Assembly (NCBI GenBank): GCA_049299895.1
Contig: JBAQYF010000026.1
Span: 62,001 to 126,000 of the forward strand
Direction of reading: 5' to 3'
Length of the DNA: 64,000 bases
Source: CAIYYO01 sp049299895
GTDB taxonomy: Archaea; Altiarchaeota; Altiarchaeia; IMC4; QMZM01
The notes beneath the pieces were generated by a model. That model worked only from the letters and a program-made list of their open reading frames with translations, had not been told where the DNA came from and ran no database searches. Shown here one piece after another: positions 24,894-32,342 of this stretch. The translations under genes were made by a program, and so were the position numbers. Positions within the stretch are counted from its first letter, which is position 1. Every line of letters begins with the position of its first letter.

Positions 24894-24936
24894 CAACCCT
24901 TTTTCTTTCTTTATGGAAAGTAAAGAAAAAGCGTTG
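24894..24936. terminator. hairpin downstream of secY
   Basis: On the minus strand CAACG-CTTTTTCTTT pairs with AAAGAAAAAG-GGTTG across a short AT-rich loop (plus-strand CAAC 24894-24897, GTTG 24933-24936). It stands between the true secY stop and the orphan tail. The outer CAAC...GTTG pair is the same as in the second hairpin at 24742-24772, although the inner stems differ. Confidence 0.45.
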
Positions 24937-24992
24937 ACGGAAAAAGAAAGAAAATAGAATTCACTTTGTGGATCAACACAGTCAGAACCTGA

Positions 24993-26453
24993 TTATACTT
25001 TGCCCATAAACTTTCTGAATGCTGGATGCATGTCTGCCATCTGTTCTTTCTCTATTTCTTCGTAGAGCCTGTAGAGTATGCCGACTGTAAGGAGTATCCC
25101 TGTTCCGCTGCCCATAGCGCCCAGGAGGTCTGCGCCTACTGCTAGTGCTCCGACAGCTATGGAACTGATGATCGTTATCGGGGGTATGTATCTGTTGAGT
25201 ACCCGTTCTACGACGCGCTGATCTCTTCTGAATCCTGGGATCTGCATTCCGCCTTTCTGTATTTGCTCTGCTACGCGGTCTGCTCCAAGGCCTGTCGTCT
25301 CCACCCAGAATTTGCCGAAGAGTACGCATAACAGCAGGAAGACTGTCGTGTATATTATTAAGTGCAGTATGACCTGCGGGTTCGTGAGCATGTACAGGTT
25401 GGCGGGGTTTAGTATTCCGGGATCTCCTGTGGTTCCGCTTAGCTGCCCTATGGTGACGTATTGCACGAACGTGGATACGCCCTGCTGGAGTATATTCATC
25501 TGGTCATAGGCTAAAGGACTTTGCAGGTCTATTCCCACGATCGTGGGAAGCATCTGCACGTTTGCCAGAAGCGCCGCCGCGAGTATGACCGGGATGTTGG
25601 ATACGTAGAAGAATTTTAGCGGATAGCGTCCTCCGACTCCGCGGACTCCTCCGTAGGAGAGAGGTATTTCCAGGCGCATCGATTCCGCGTATACCGCCAC
25701 GAGGAACACGACGATGGTTGCTATGACCGGGAACATCAATATGAACATTGCCCACATGTCCGCGTTTTGGTTTAGGAGCATTGATAGGACGTTTGGTATC
25801 CTCCCCAGCTGGCCGCTGTAGTTTACTGGGTCTATTAAGCCGAGGAAACCGAATGTTCCGCTGATTATGTGCAGTGATACGCCTGCGGCTATGAATAATC
25901 CGATACCTGAACCGATTCCCCATTTGGAGACTATCTCGTCCAGGTACATGAGTATGATCGAGCCCATTGCTATCTGGAATATGGCGGACATGACTATCGG
26001 GTCCGACAGGGCCCATTGTCTGCCGATCGATGTCAGGTATTCCCGTCCGAGGTGGAATCCGATCACTATTGCTGCGCCTTCAAAGAATGCGATTATTACG
26101 GTGAGTATCTTTTGCGTTCCCTGGAACAGCGCTTTTCCTTCTGGTTTTGTGAGGTCGATGTCGAGCATCTTTGAACCGACCAGGAGCTGTAGTACGATGG
26201 ATGCCGTGACTATGGGGCCTATCCCTACTGAGACGAGGCTTCCCATGTTGCTGGCAAAGATTATCTGGAACGAGCGGTAGGAAACCGGGAGGTCTACTGC
26301 GGATACGCCGATGGGCCGTATATTACCCATTATGAAGAACAGGGCCAGTATCGCAGTACTCCACATAAGCTTTTCCTTGAAAGCGATGTGTCGTTTCGGC
26401 AGTCGTATCTCGGGTATGAATTTAATTAGAGGACGTACGAATTCCAGATTCAT
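24993..26453 (-). CDS. secY: preprotein translocase subunit SecY
   Basis: The 486-residue protein shows ten membrane segments and SecY landmarks: 'RHIAFKEKLMWSTAILALFF' at the first helix, the plug region 'IGVSAVD', the 'GSKMLDIDL' loop, 'EIPLSYGGVRGVGGRYPLKF' in the cytoplasmic loop and 'RRDQRVVERVLNRYIPPIT'. SecY forms the protein-conducting channel with SecE and SecG/Sec61-beta. It closes the ribosomal cluster, following uL15 after 73 nt as in most archaea. That spacer holds an AT-rich GTGCA...TGCAC inverted repeat (about 26490-26510) and may carry a separate promoter. The last 66 nt exist a second time downstream. Confidence 0.98.
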   Translation of the reverse strand: MNLEFVRPLIKFIPEIRLPKRHIAFKEKLMWSTAILALFFIMGNIRPIGVSAVDLPVSYRSFQIIFASNMGSLVSVGIGPIVTASIVLQLLVGSKMLDIDLTKPEGKALFQGTQKILTVIIAFFEGAAIVIGFHLGREYLTSIGRQWALSDPIVMSAIFQIAMGSIILMYLDEIVSKWGIGSGIGLFIAAGVSLHIISGTFGFLGLIDPVNYSGQLGRIPNVLSMLLNQNADMWAMFILMFPVIATIVVFLVAVYAESMRLEIPLSYGGVRGVGGRYPLKFFYVSNIPVILAAALLANVQMLPTIVGIDLQSPLAYDQMNILQQGVSTFVQYVTIGQLSGTTGDPGILNPANLYMLTNPQVILHLIIYTTVFLLLCVLFGKFWVETTGLGADRVAEQIQKGGMQIPGFRRDQRVVERVLNRYIPPITIISSIAVGALAVGADLLGAMGSGTGILLTVGILYRLYEEIEKEQMADMHPAFRKFMGKV

Positions 26454-26526
26454 TTTCTCAAGTAAAAATTATAAGAAATAAAGGCATAGGTGCATATATA
26501 TTGTGCACATATATTAACCAGGGTCT

Positions 26527-26982
26527 TTATTTCGAAACTGGTGCAACGGTCTGTTCTTCCAGAACTACAACCTTTCCTCCCGCGTTCTCTACTTTTTCTA
26601 TAGCGGATTTTGAGGATTTGGCGACCTTTATCTCCAGCGCGTAGGTTACTTTCCCCGAACCCAGGAGTTTGTCATAGCCCATAGCTGCGAGGTCTATTAT
26701 GTATTTTTTATCAGTTGAAGCTATGTCCCCGTCATTTACCATGCGGTTGATGTCTGAGACGTTGATTGTCTTGTCATCGTGGAGCATCTTGAGAGGTCTT
26801 TTGAATCCTGATCTTCCGAAGTGGTCGGGCATGTATTTGCTGACATAGGACCATTTCTGCTTGTTGGATCCTGCCATCCCTCTTCCGCCGCGGCTTCCGG
26901 CTCCCCTGTGTTTTTGGGTGTTGCCCCATCCGCAGCTTCTGGTGCCTCTTTTGCTTTGAATCTTACGGTCTTTCTGAGCCAT
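26527..26982 (-). CDS. rpl15: ribosomal protein uL15 (L15)
   Basis: The 151-residue protein has the uL15 Gly-rich start ('SKRGTRSCGWGNTQKHRGAG SRGGRG', two parts) and the C-terminal domain with 'GYDKLLGSGKVTYALEI' and 'KSAIEKVENAGGKVV'. It binds 23S rRNA in the large subunit. Its ATG directly follows the stop of the uL30 gene, and it precedes secY, the standard archaeal order. Confidence 0.97.
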   Translation of the reverse strand: MAQKDRKIQSKRGTRSCGWGNTQKHRGAGSRGGRGMAGSNKQKWSYVSKYMPDHFGRSGFKRPLKMLHDDKTINVSDINRMVNDGDIASTDKKYIIDLAAMGYDKLLGSGKVTYALEIKVAKSSKSAIEKVENAGGKVVVLEEQTVAPVSK

Positions 26983-27501
26983 TTACATCATCCTCTCTAT
27001 GAGTTCTTTTATGTCTTTGCCCCGGTATCCTAATGCGCCTCCGAGGACGTATGGTTTCTTTATGCCTTTTCGCTCATGGCCTCCGACTGGGGGGTTTAAG
27101 CGGAACATATGTTTGAGGTCCGGGATATCTGATATCTTGGCCTGGGACTTCATGCAGGCTTGAGCGAATTCCTTGACCGAGCCGTATTTGGTCCTCGCGG
27201 CCATGTAGTTGTCGTCCAGCTTTTTGTTTCCGGCGATTCGTCCTTTTTCTTTTAGGAGCTTTTCGAAGGTTGCTTCGTCTATCTCTCCCCAAGTCACATA
27301 GTCGTTCACCTGGTTTACCATGCCCTTGTATTCAGGGACGTTATCGATGACCGTGCAGGAATTTACGGTATTCAGATTGAGGTGCCTTAGCGCATCGTCT
27401 ATGGTCTGCCGAAGGTGCACCCTGCCTCTGATCCTTATGAGCACTAGCTTTCCACCTATTCCTTTTTCTTCCTTAGTTTGTGACTTCTTGGACTTTTCCA
27501 T
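26983..27501 (-). CDS. rpl30: ribosomal protein uL30 (L30)
   Basis: The 172-residue protein is the long archaeal/eukaryotic form of uL30: 'LVLIRIRGRVHLRQTIDDALRHL', read as LVLIRIRGRV and TIDDALRHLNL, then 'YVTWGEID' and 'HMFRLNPPVGGHERKGIKK'. The first 29 nt overlap the end of the uS5 gene in another frame. A short basic N-terminal extension (MEKSKKSQTKEEK) lies in the overlap; a later internal start is possible but no other ATG precedes the core. Confidence 0.96.
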   Translation of the reverse strand: MEKSKKSQTKEEKGIGGKLVLIRIRGRVHLRQTIDDALRHLNLNTVNSCTVIDNVPEYKGMVNQVNDYVTWGEIDEATFEKLLKEKGRIAGNKKLDDNYMAARTKYGSVKEFAQACMKSQAKISDIPDLKHMFRLNPPVGGHERKGIKKPYVLGGALGYRGKDIKELIERMM

Positions 27502-28204
27502 CTTCCTTGACTGTGCTTAAACCTGATATCACGCCTAAGTTCTTTATCTCGTCTGCTCCTATTTTTACGTTGTTCGTATTGACGAGCGCATCGACTACTG
27601 CGTGGGCGAAGTTGATGTTCGTTCTCGTGTGCCCGAGGGTGTGTACCCATACGTCTTTTATCCCGGCGAGTGCGAGTATCTTTCTTGCGATTTCTCCGGA
27701 TACTAGGCCGGTTCCTTTGGGCGCGGGTGAAAGAGATACTCTGACGCTTCCCCCGTCTCCGTCTACTTTGAATGGTACCGTGTGGGGTGCTCCGCATCCG
27801 CATTCCCAGCTTCCGCAGCCTCTTTTGACTTCTTTGATATTGAGTTTGGCTCGCTCGATCGCTTTTCGTATTGTCGGACCTGCTTCTTTTCCTGTGGCTT
27901 CCCCGACGCCTACGTATCCATTCTTGTTCCCAACGGCCATGACGACGCGGAAACGCATCCTACGCCCTGAGTCGGTTACTCTTTGTACGCGGCCTACGTT
28001 TATTATCTCTTCGCTCATATCAGGTATGAGCTTGTCCACGACTTCTACTTCTTTTATTGGTATTGCAAGTTCGATTACCTGCTGCATCGTGGTTATTTCA
28101 CCGCTTTTGACCTTCTTGCCCAGTTCTGTTCTGGGCATCCATAGTGAAAGATCTCTTTTGGAGTCTGCATCATCGTCCCTTCGTATTCTATCTCTGGGCT
28201 TCAT
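27473..28204 (-). CDS. rps5: ribosomal protein uS5 (S5)
   Basis: The 243-residue protein has the S5 double-stranded RNA-binding-like N-domain ('RFRVVMAVGNKNGYVGVG') and the C-domain ('LSPAPKGTGLVSGEIARKIL'). A Cys-rich insert, 'RGCGSWECGCG', is typical of archaeal and eukaryotic uS5. It takes part in decoding accuracy and mRNA entry in the small subunit. Its ATG overlaps the uL18 stop by 4 nt. Confidence 0.97.
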   Translation of the reverse strand: MKPRDRIRRDDDADSKRDLSLWMPRTELGKKVKSGEITTMQQVIELAIPIKEVEVVDKLIPDMSEEIINVGRVQRVTDSGRRMRFRVVMAVGNKNGYVGVGEATGKEAGPTIRKAIERAKLNIKEVKRGCGSWECGCGAPHTVPFKVDGDGGSVRVSLSPAPKGTGLVSGEIARKILALAGIKDVWVHTLGHTRTNINFAHAVVDALVNTNNVKIGADEIKNLGVISGLSTVKEDGKVQEVTN

Positions 28205-28797
28205 TTTTTGGATGTTTTATGAACGGATTCTTCTATTTTCTTCTTTACTTCTTCGAATGATATGGATATGTTCTTGGGGTCCGCTCCGGCTTTGATGTAC
28301 CCGGAGAATTTCTTTTCGTATTCCTCCTTGCCGAGCTTGGATGCGTATTCTGCTATGTGTGCTCCTGACAGTCTCTTGGGGTCGGGGAATACTTTTTCTC
28401 CTGCAGGCATCTGTAACCCGCCGTCTATTGCTCCTTTGAGCGCAGCATACAGTCTTGAGCCTTTTATGCTGGCCTGTAATCCAATGTCTAGTACCGCTTC
28501 TGTGTTCCCTGTCGCTATGCCTTTCTTTGCGCACAGGAATCCTACCAGATACGCAGCGGGGAGGTTGTTACCCGAGTATTTCCAACCGTATTTTACCAGT
28601 TCGTTGGAATCCGAGATAACAGTTACCTGGTCTCCTTCTTCTGAGTATTTTATCATCTGGACCAGTATTCTTTTGTTTGTAGCTCGCACTACCAGTCTTT
28701 GTTTCCTGGATTTGAGCATTTCCAGCCTGCTCTTATAGTTGGTCCTGTCCGCTCTTTTTCTTCTATATTGGACTACGTAACTTGCTCCTTGTGCCAT
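28201..28797 (-). CDS. rpl18: ribosomal protein uL18 (L18)
   Basis: The 198-residue protein is archaeal uL18, which binds 5S rRNA: 'YVVQYRRKRADRTNYKSRL' start, 'RLVVRATNKRILVQMI', 'LVGFLCAKKGI' and 'ALKGAIDGGLQMPAGEKVFP'. The basic C-terminal tail (KKIEESVHKTSKK) is usual. It lies 12 nt after the eL19 gene and overlaps uS5. Confidence 0.97.
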   Translation of the reverse strand: MAQGASYVVQYRRKRADRTNYKSRLEMLKSRKQRLVVRATNKRILVQMIKYSEEGDQVTVISDSNELVKYGWKYSGNNLPAAYLVGFLCAKKGIATGNTEAVLDIGLQASIKGSRLYAALKGAIDGGLQMPAGEKVFPDPKRLSGAHIAEYASKLGKEEYEKKFSGYIKAGADPKNISISFEEVKKKIEESVHKTSKK

Positions 28798-28809
28798 CTT
28801 GCGTGAATG

Positions 28810-29244
28810 TTATTTTTTTATTCCTACGTTTTCCCTCAGGTGTCTTCTGCTGTGGAATAGATTGCCTTTTACCTGGCGGTAAGCTTTGCGATAAGATATC
28901 TTTATGCTCTTCTCTTTCTTCATCTCGCGCAGTTCTGCGCGAAGCGCACGCACTTTGTTGACCCATTTGGCTTTCTTGGGGGTCCTTGCGCCCTTGTTTC
29001 CAGCACGGTGACCGTGCCCCTTGCGCCTTCCTTTCTTCTTCTGGGCCTGTTCTTTCTTGAATCGACCTCTGCTATTCCCTTTATCAGGCTCGGCTATTAT
29101 CGCACCATTTGATATGAAATGCCTTATGTCATCCCTGGTTATGGCTCTTGATACGTCCTCGGTCTTCGCGGGATCGATCCATATCTTGTTTATGCCCACT
29201 TCCATTATCTCGGCTGCGAGTCTTTTCTGCGTGGTCAGGTTCAT
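28810..29244 (-). CDS. rpl19e: ribosomal protein eL19 (L19e)
   Basis: The 144-residue protein has the eL19 features 'TQKRLAAEIMEVGINKIWID', 'ISNGAIIAEP' type strand, and the long basic helix with 'KKKGRRKGHGHRAGNKGARTP' (KKKGRRKGHGHRAG then KGARTPKK). It is found only in archaea and eukaryotes. Its start overlaps the eL32 stop by ATGA. Confidence 0.97.
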   Translation of the reverse strand: MNLTTQKRLAAEIMEVGINKIWIDPAKTEDVSRAITRDDIRHFISNGAIIAEPDKGNSRGRFKKEQAQKKKGRRKGHGHRAGNKGARTPKKAKWVNKVRALRAELREMKKEKSIKISYRKAYRQVKGNLFHSRRHLRENVGIKK

Positions 29245-30044
29245 TTCTTGCCCCTCTCTCCTTTCCTTGGATTTAATATGGTGATCTTCTTGCCGTTGGC
29301 AGTCTTTATTATCTCATTTCGGCTCTTTCTTCCGACGCTTGCGGCTATTACTGCTGCCTGTTTTTTCGTGTCTATCTTGTCCAGGTCGGCTATGTTCCTG
29401 ACGACATAGGGGAAGAATCCCTGGGGAGTGATGCCTCTTATTTCCGCGGTGTTCTTATATCCGTCCTGCGGGGTCTCTCCTTTGCCTCTTTTTCCTTCGT
29501 GTTTCTTGCTGTCGATTCCGCGGCTTTTTCTCCATACTTCTTTTAGCCTTGGGAGCTTGTGGAATTCCTGCCTGATGAATCTGGGCTTGCCCTTTTTCTT
29601 GGACAGAAGAGTGTTTTCCTCTTTTGATAATGCTTTGTCGCCTAAGAATTCGATTTTTTCTACGGGCTTTATCTTTCTCTCCTTTTTCTTCTTTTCCGGC
29701 TTCTTGTCTTTTTCCGCCTTGGCTTTCTCTGATGTCTTTTTGGCCGGTTTCTTGGGTGATTCTTTTTCTTCGGATTTGGTCTCTTCCGTCTTTTTCTCTT
29801 TTGCGTGCTCGTGTTCTTTGTGTTCGTGTTCTTTGTGAGCAGGATGCTTCTTTTCCTCGGAATGATCCTTTTTGGCATGCTCCGCGGCCTTTGTATGCTC
29901 AGGCTTTGCTGCATGCTCTTTTGCGTGTTCTTCCTTTTTAACGTGCTGAGCTTCTACTGCTTTCTTCTCGACTTTGGGAACTGACTTTTCAGCCTCTTTC
30001 TTCTTCCCTTTTGCCTCAGCAGCTGTTTTTTTCTCCGTAGCCAT
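29241..30044 (-). CDS. rpl32e: ribosomal protein eL32 (L32e) with long Lys/Glu/His-rich N-terminal extension
   Basis: The 267-residue protein has its eL32 core only in the last 135 or so residues ('KPRFIRQEFHKLPRLKEVWR', 'GIDSKKHEGKRGKG', 'ADLDKIDTKKQAAVIAASVG'). The first 130 residues are low-complexity Lys, Glu, Ala and His, with near-repeats such as KEHEHKEHEHAKE. Extended N-termini of eL32 occur in some archaea, for example haloarchaea, but with different composition. The tail is probably disordered and exposed on the ribosome surface. The extension is in frame with no internal stop, and an AT-rich ribosome binding context precedes ATG 30044. Confidence 0.95.
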   Translation of the reverse strand: MATEKKTAAEAKGKKKEAEKSVPKVEKKAVEAQHVKKEEHAKEHAAKPEHTKAAEHAKKDHSEEKKHPAHKEHEHKEHEHAKEKKTEETKSEEKESPKKPAKKTSEKAKAEKDKKPEKKKKERKIKPVEKIEFLGDKALSKEENTLLSKKKGKPRFIRQEFHKLPRLKEVWRKSRGIDSKKHEGKRGKGETPQDGYKNTAEIRGITPQGFFPYVVRNIADLDKIDTKKQAAVIAASVGRKSRNEIIKTANGKKITILNPRKGERGKK

Positions 30045-30058
30045 TCTGTCTTTTAGTA

Positions 30059-30649
30059 TTATTTGATGGGTTTGCCGTCTTTTTCAGTGATGTAGATACC
30101 GTCCTGGAAAACACGCAAGTCTCTTTTTGTGATCTTCGTGATCTGCTCTATGTTCGCGGCAGTCTGTGAAACTATGTCTTTGTCTATGCCCTTCAGGGTC
30201 ACATCCTGTCCTTTTACTTCCACGGTTACGTTCTTTAGGATCTTGGCCTTCCGGGGGTGCTTTTCTCCTAGGAAGTTGTCTATGACGAATTTGTCTCCCT
30301 GGATCTTTACGTTCATGGGGAAGTGGGAATACACTATCTTCATCTTGTACACGACGCCGTTAGACGTGCTTGCGATCATGTTCCTTATGTGGGCGTGTAT
30401 GGCTCCTGCTTTTGCTTTGTCTGCCTTCCTTGTAGAGGGGGATATAACGACTATTTTGTCATCCCTCTTTTCGATGACCAGGTCATGGAGCACGAATTTT
30501 CTGGATATCTCTCCTTTTGCGCCTTTGACCTTCACAAGGTTTCCGTCAACTGATGCGGTTACTCCCTGGGGGATTACCACAAAAAGTTCGGGTTTCTTTG
30601 GCTTAGCCTCTTTCTTCTCTTTTACGGTTGTTTCTTTGGCCATTTCCAT
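30059..30649 (-). CDS. rpl6: ribosomal protein uL6 (L6)
   Basis: The 196-residue protein has the two repeated uL6 domains: 'VIPQGVTASVDGNLVKVKGAKGE' (VIPQGV then VKVKGAKGE) and 'ITKRDLRVFQDGIYITEKDGK', plus 'GVVYKMKIVYSHFPMNVKI'. A 20-residue Lys-rich N-terminal extension precedes the core. The first ATG (30649) follows the uS8 TGA without a gap; an alternative ATG at 30643 is two codons further. Confidence 0.97.
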   Translation of the reverse strand: MEMAKETTVKEKKEAKPKKPELFVVIPQGVTASVDGNLVKVKGAKGEISRKFVLHDLVIEKRDDKIVVISPSTRKADKAKAGAIHAHIRNMIASTSNGVVYKMKIVYSHFPMNVKIQGDKFVIDNFLGEKHPRKAKILKNVTVEVKGQDVTLKGIDKDIVSQTAANIEQITKITKRDLRVFQDGIYITEKDGKPIK

Positions 30650-31039
30650 TCAGTAAACGTAAGCTATGAGTCTTCCGCCGGTCTTAAGTTCTTTGGCTTC
30701 CTTGTGGGTCATGACGCCTTTGGGGGTCGTCACCACGATTATCCCGAAGTCTCTTGCCGGAAGGTATCTTTTCTCCCATTTGCCGTATTCTTCAAATCCT
30801 ACGGGGAAACGGGGTTTTATTATTCCGCAGTCGTTTATCCTTTTTATCAGCTTGACTTTGACTTGTCCGCCTTTCTTGTCTTCGAGCACTTCGAACTCTC
30901 CTATGTATCCGCCTTTCTGGAATATCTTCAGAACGTCTATCAGGAGTTTTGACGTAGGAGCAACCATTACTTCTTCCTTGCCTATCCTGCTGCTGTTCTT
31001 TATGTTCGCAACGGCGTTGTTTATCAAATCGTTCATCAT
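30650..31039 (-). CDS. rps8: ribosomal protein uS8 (S8)
   Basis: The 129-residue protein shows 'NDLINNAVANIKNSSRIGKE', the middle 'VLEDKKGGQVKVKLIKRINDCG' strands and the C-terminal 'FGIIVVTTPKGVMTHKEAK', all typical of uS8, which nucleates the 16S central domain. Two consecutive ATGs (31039 and 31036) are possible starts. In most archaea uS14 and uL5 stand directly upstream; here they are missing and the neighbour is uS12. Confidence 0.97.
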   Translation of the reverse strand: MMNDLINNAVANIKNSSRIGKEEVMVAPTSKLLIDVLKIFQKGGYIGEFEVLEDKKGGQVKVKLIKRINDCGIIKPRFPVGFEEYGKWEKRYLPARDFGIIVVTTPKGVMTHKEAKELKTGGRLIAYVY

Positions 31040-31117
31040 TTTACTTAAGATTCTCTTTGAAAGCGAAAAGTGAGGTAAATAATATAAAAAAACAAATTTA
31101 AAAATAAGAAGAGGGGT
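31040..31117 (-). promoter_or_regulatory. junction spacer with probable promoter of the S8-SecY unit
   Basis: The 78-nt AT-rich spacer separates uS12 from uS8. Read on the minus strand it contains TTTTTTATATTATTT about 40-50 nt before the uS8 ATG, a candidate TATA region. No strong ribosome binding sequence is present. It is the point where two ribosomal/RNA polymerase blocks meet. Confidence 0.4.
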
Positions 31118-31546
31118 TTACCTCTTAGGCTTCTCCTTCCGGTGATGCACCAGTTCGTTCAAGGAGATGTCGTTGACTTTTATGACTTTGTATCTGACGC
31201 CGGACAGATCGCCCATCGATCGTCCTTTTCTTCCGCCGAGTCCTTCGATCATCACTTCGTCGTGTTCTTCGATGAAGGTTATCGCCCGGTTCCTTGGCGC
31301 GAATGCGGTCAGTTGTCTTCCGTTCTTCATGAGCTGTATTCTCACGCACTTTCGGATGGCTGAGTTAGGCTGTTTTGCTTCGATTCCCACCTTTTCGAGG
31401 ACGATTCCTTTTCCTTGGTGTGCGCCTTCCAGGGGGTCGTGTTTCGCTTTAAGCCTGAGAACTCTTCTAGCGTAATCCGCCTTCTTCCATCTAAGCTTGT
31501 GGCGTATATCGTTCAGTTTCTTTCCTGCAAATTCTCCATTTCCCAT
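31118..31546 (-). CDS. rps12: ribosomal protein uS12 (S12)
   Basis: The 142-residue protein has the uS12 decoding-site motifs 'KQPNSAIRKCVRIQL' and 'FIEEHDEV', and the archaeal 'GAHQGKGIVLEKVGIEA' segment. It ends the rpoH-rpoB-rpoA-L30e-nusA-rps12 block. In many archaea uS7, EF-1A and uS10 follow; here they do not. It is 18 nt downstream of nusA. Confidence 0.98.
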   Translation of the reverse strand: MGNGEFAGKKLNDIRHKLRWKKADYARRVLRLKAKHDPLEGAHQGKGIVLEKVGIEAKQPNSAIRKCVRIQLMKNGRQLTAFAPRNRAITFIEEHDEVMIEGLGGRKGRSMGDLSGVRYKVIKVNDISLNELVHHRKEKPKR

Positions 31547-31564
31547 TTTGATTCCTGTCGAGTA

Positions 31565-31999
31565 TTAGTATACGGATTTTATCTTTATATCATCGATCGA
31601 AAAATGCCGCTCGGCCAGCTTTTTTGCCATCTTTATGCGGTTGCCGTTGTGGCCTATCACTTTTTTGGTGTCTTTTTTGGACACTTCCAGAGTGACTATT
31701 TTTTCGTTCTCCGATGCGCCGACCCTTATCTGTCTTATTCTTGTCGGCTGGAATATGTTTTTTATGAATTCGTTTAGGTCGTCTGAGAACTCTGTTACCC
31801 AGACGTCTTTTCCGAGCGCTCTTTTTACGCGCTCTATGTTCGCACCTGCTTTCCCGATGGCAAGACCCATGTCGCCTTTTTTGACGACGAAGCCGATGGA
31901 CTCGTCTTCTTGTATGCAGTCTTTTATCGTGGCCCCTGTCATGGTCTCAAACAGGGTCATGTATTTCAGCTCTTCGCTGTTTATTCGTATCTTTCCCAT
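31565..31999 (-). CDS. nusA: transcription factor NusA (archaeal, two KH domains)
   Basis: The 144-residue protein is the short archaeal NusA without the bacterial RNA polymerase-binding and S1 domains. The two KH domains show 'VVKKGDMGLAIGKAGANIERV' (GKAG loop about residues 50-54) and 'KKVIGHNGNRIKMAKKL' (GHNG). Archaeal NusA binds RNA and stands conservatively between L30e and S12. Its role in termination or rRNA antitermination is not established in detail. Confidence 0.95.
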   Translation of the reverse strand: MGKIRINSEELKYMTLFETMTGATIKDCIQEDESIGFVVKKGDMGLAIGKAGANIERVKRALGKDVWVTEFSDDLNEFIKNIFQPTRIRQIRVGASENEKIVTLEVSKKDTKKVIGHNGNRIKMAKKLAERHFSIDDIKIKSVY

Positions 32000-32002
32000 C
32001 GC

Positions 32003-32329
32003 CTATCGCTTCCCTGTTTTCTCAGTTTCTTTTTTTAATTTCGAAAGTATGTCACTTTCGCCTGCGTCCATGACCGCGATGACTGATGCGGGAAAGGGTT
32101 TGGCGCATACAGATCCCAACTCCATGCTGGTCTCATCGGTTACGGAATAAGGAACACTCGACAGCATTGAGTAATAGACAACCTGTTCTTTTAATTCGTT
32201 TGGGCAGTTGCCGCTGATGAGTACTAATTTTGGATTAGCTGTTAATAAAGCAGATATAACATTCTTCGACCCTGTCGATATCTTGCCGGTCTTCAATACA
32301 GTTCCTATGTCTCCTTTTATGTCTTTCAT
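32003..32329 (-). CDS. rpl30e: ribosomal protein eL30 (L30e)
   Basis: The 108-residue protein has the L7Ae/L30e fold with 'GTVLKTGKISTGSKNVISAL', 'KLVLISGNCPNELKEQV' and 'VPYSVTDETSMELGSVCAKP'. The position between rpoA and nusA is the archaeal norm and supports eL30 over L7Ae. Gaps on both sides are 3-13 nt. Confidence 0.95.
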   Translation of the reverse strand: MKDIKGDIGTVLKTGKISTGSKNVISALLTANPKLVLISGNCPNELKEQVVYYSMLSSVPYSVTDETSMELGSVCAKPFPASVIAVMDAGESDILSKLKKETEKTGKR

Positions 32330-32342
32330 TTTTCCTTGTTAC

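Noticed and set aside
24742..24936. CRISPR-like or tRNA-like structures between cca and secY
   Set aside because: There is no regular repeat-spacer pattern and no tRNA cloverleaf; the similarity is explained by the duplicated secY tail and flank.
27480..28295. Long plus-strand open frame opposite uS5 and uL18
   Set aside because: It is the antisense of two certain ribosomal protein genes and has no family features.
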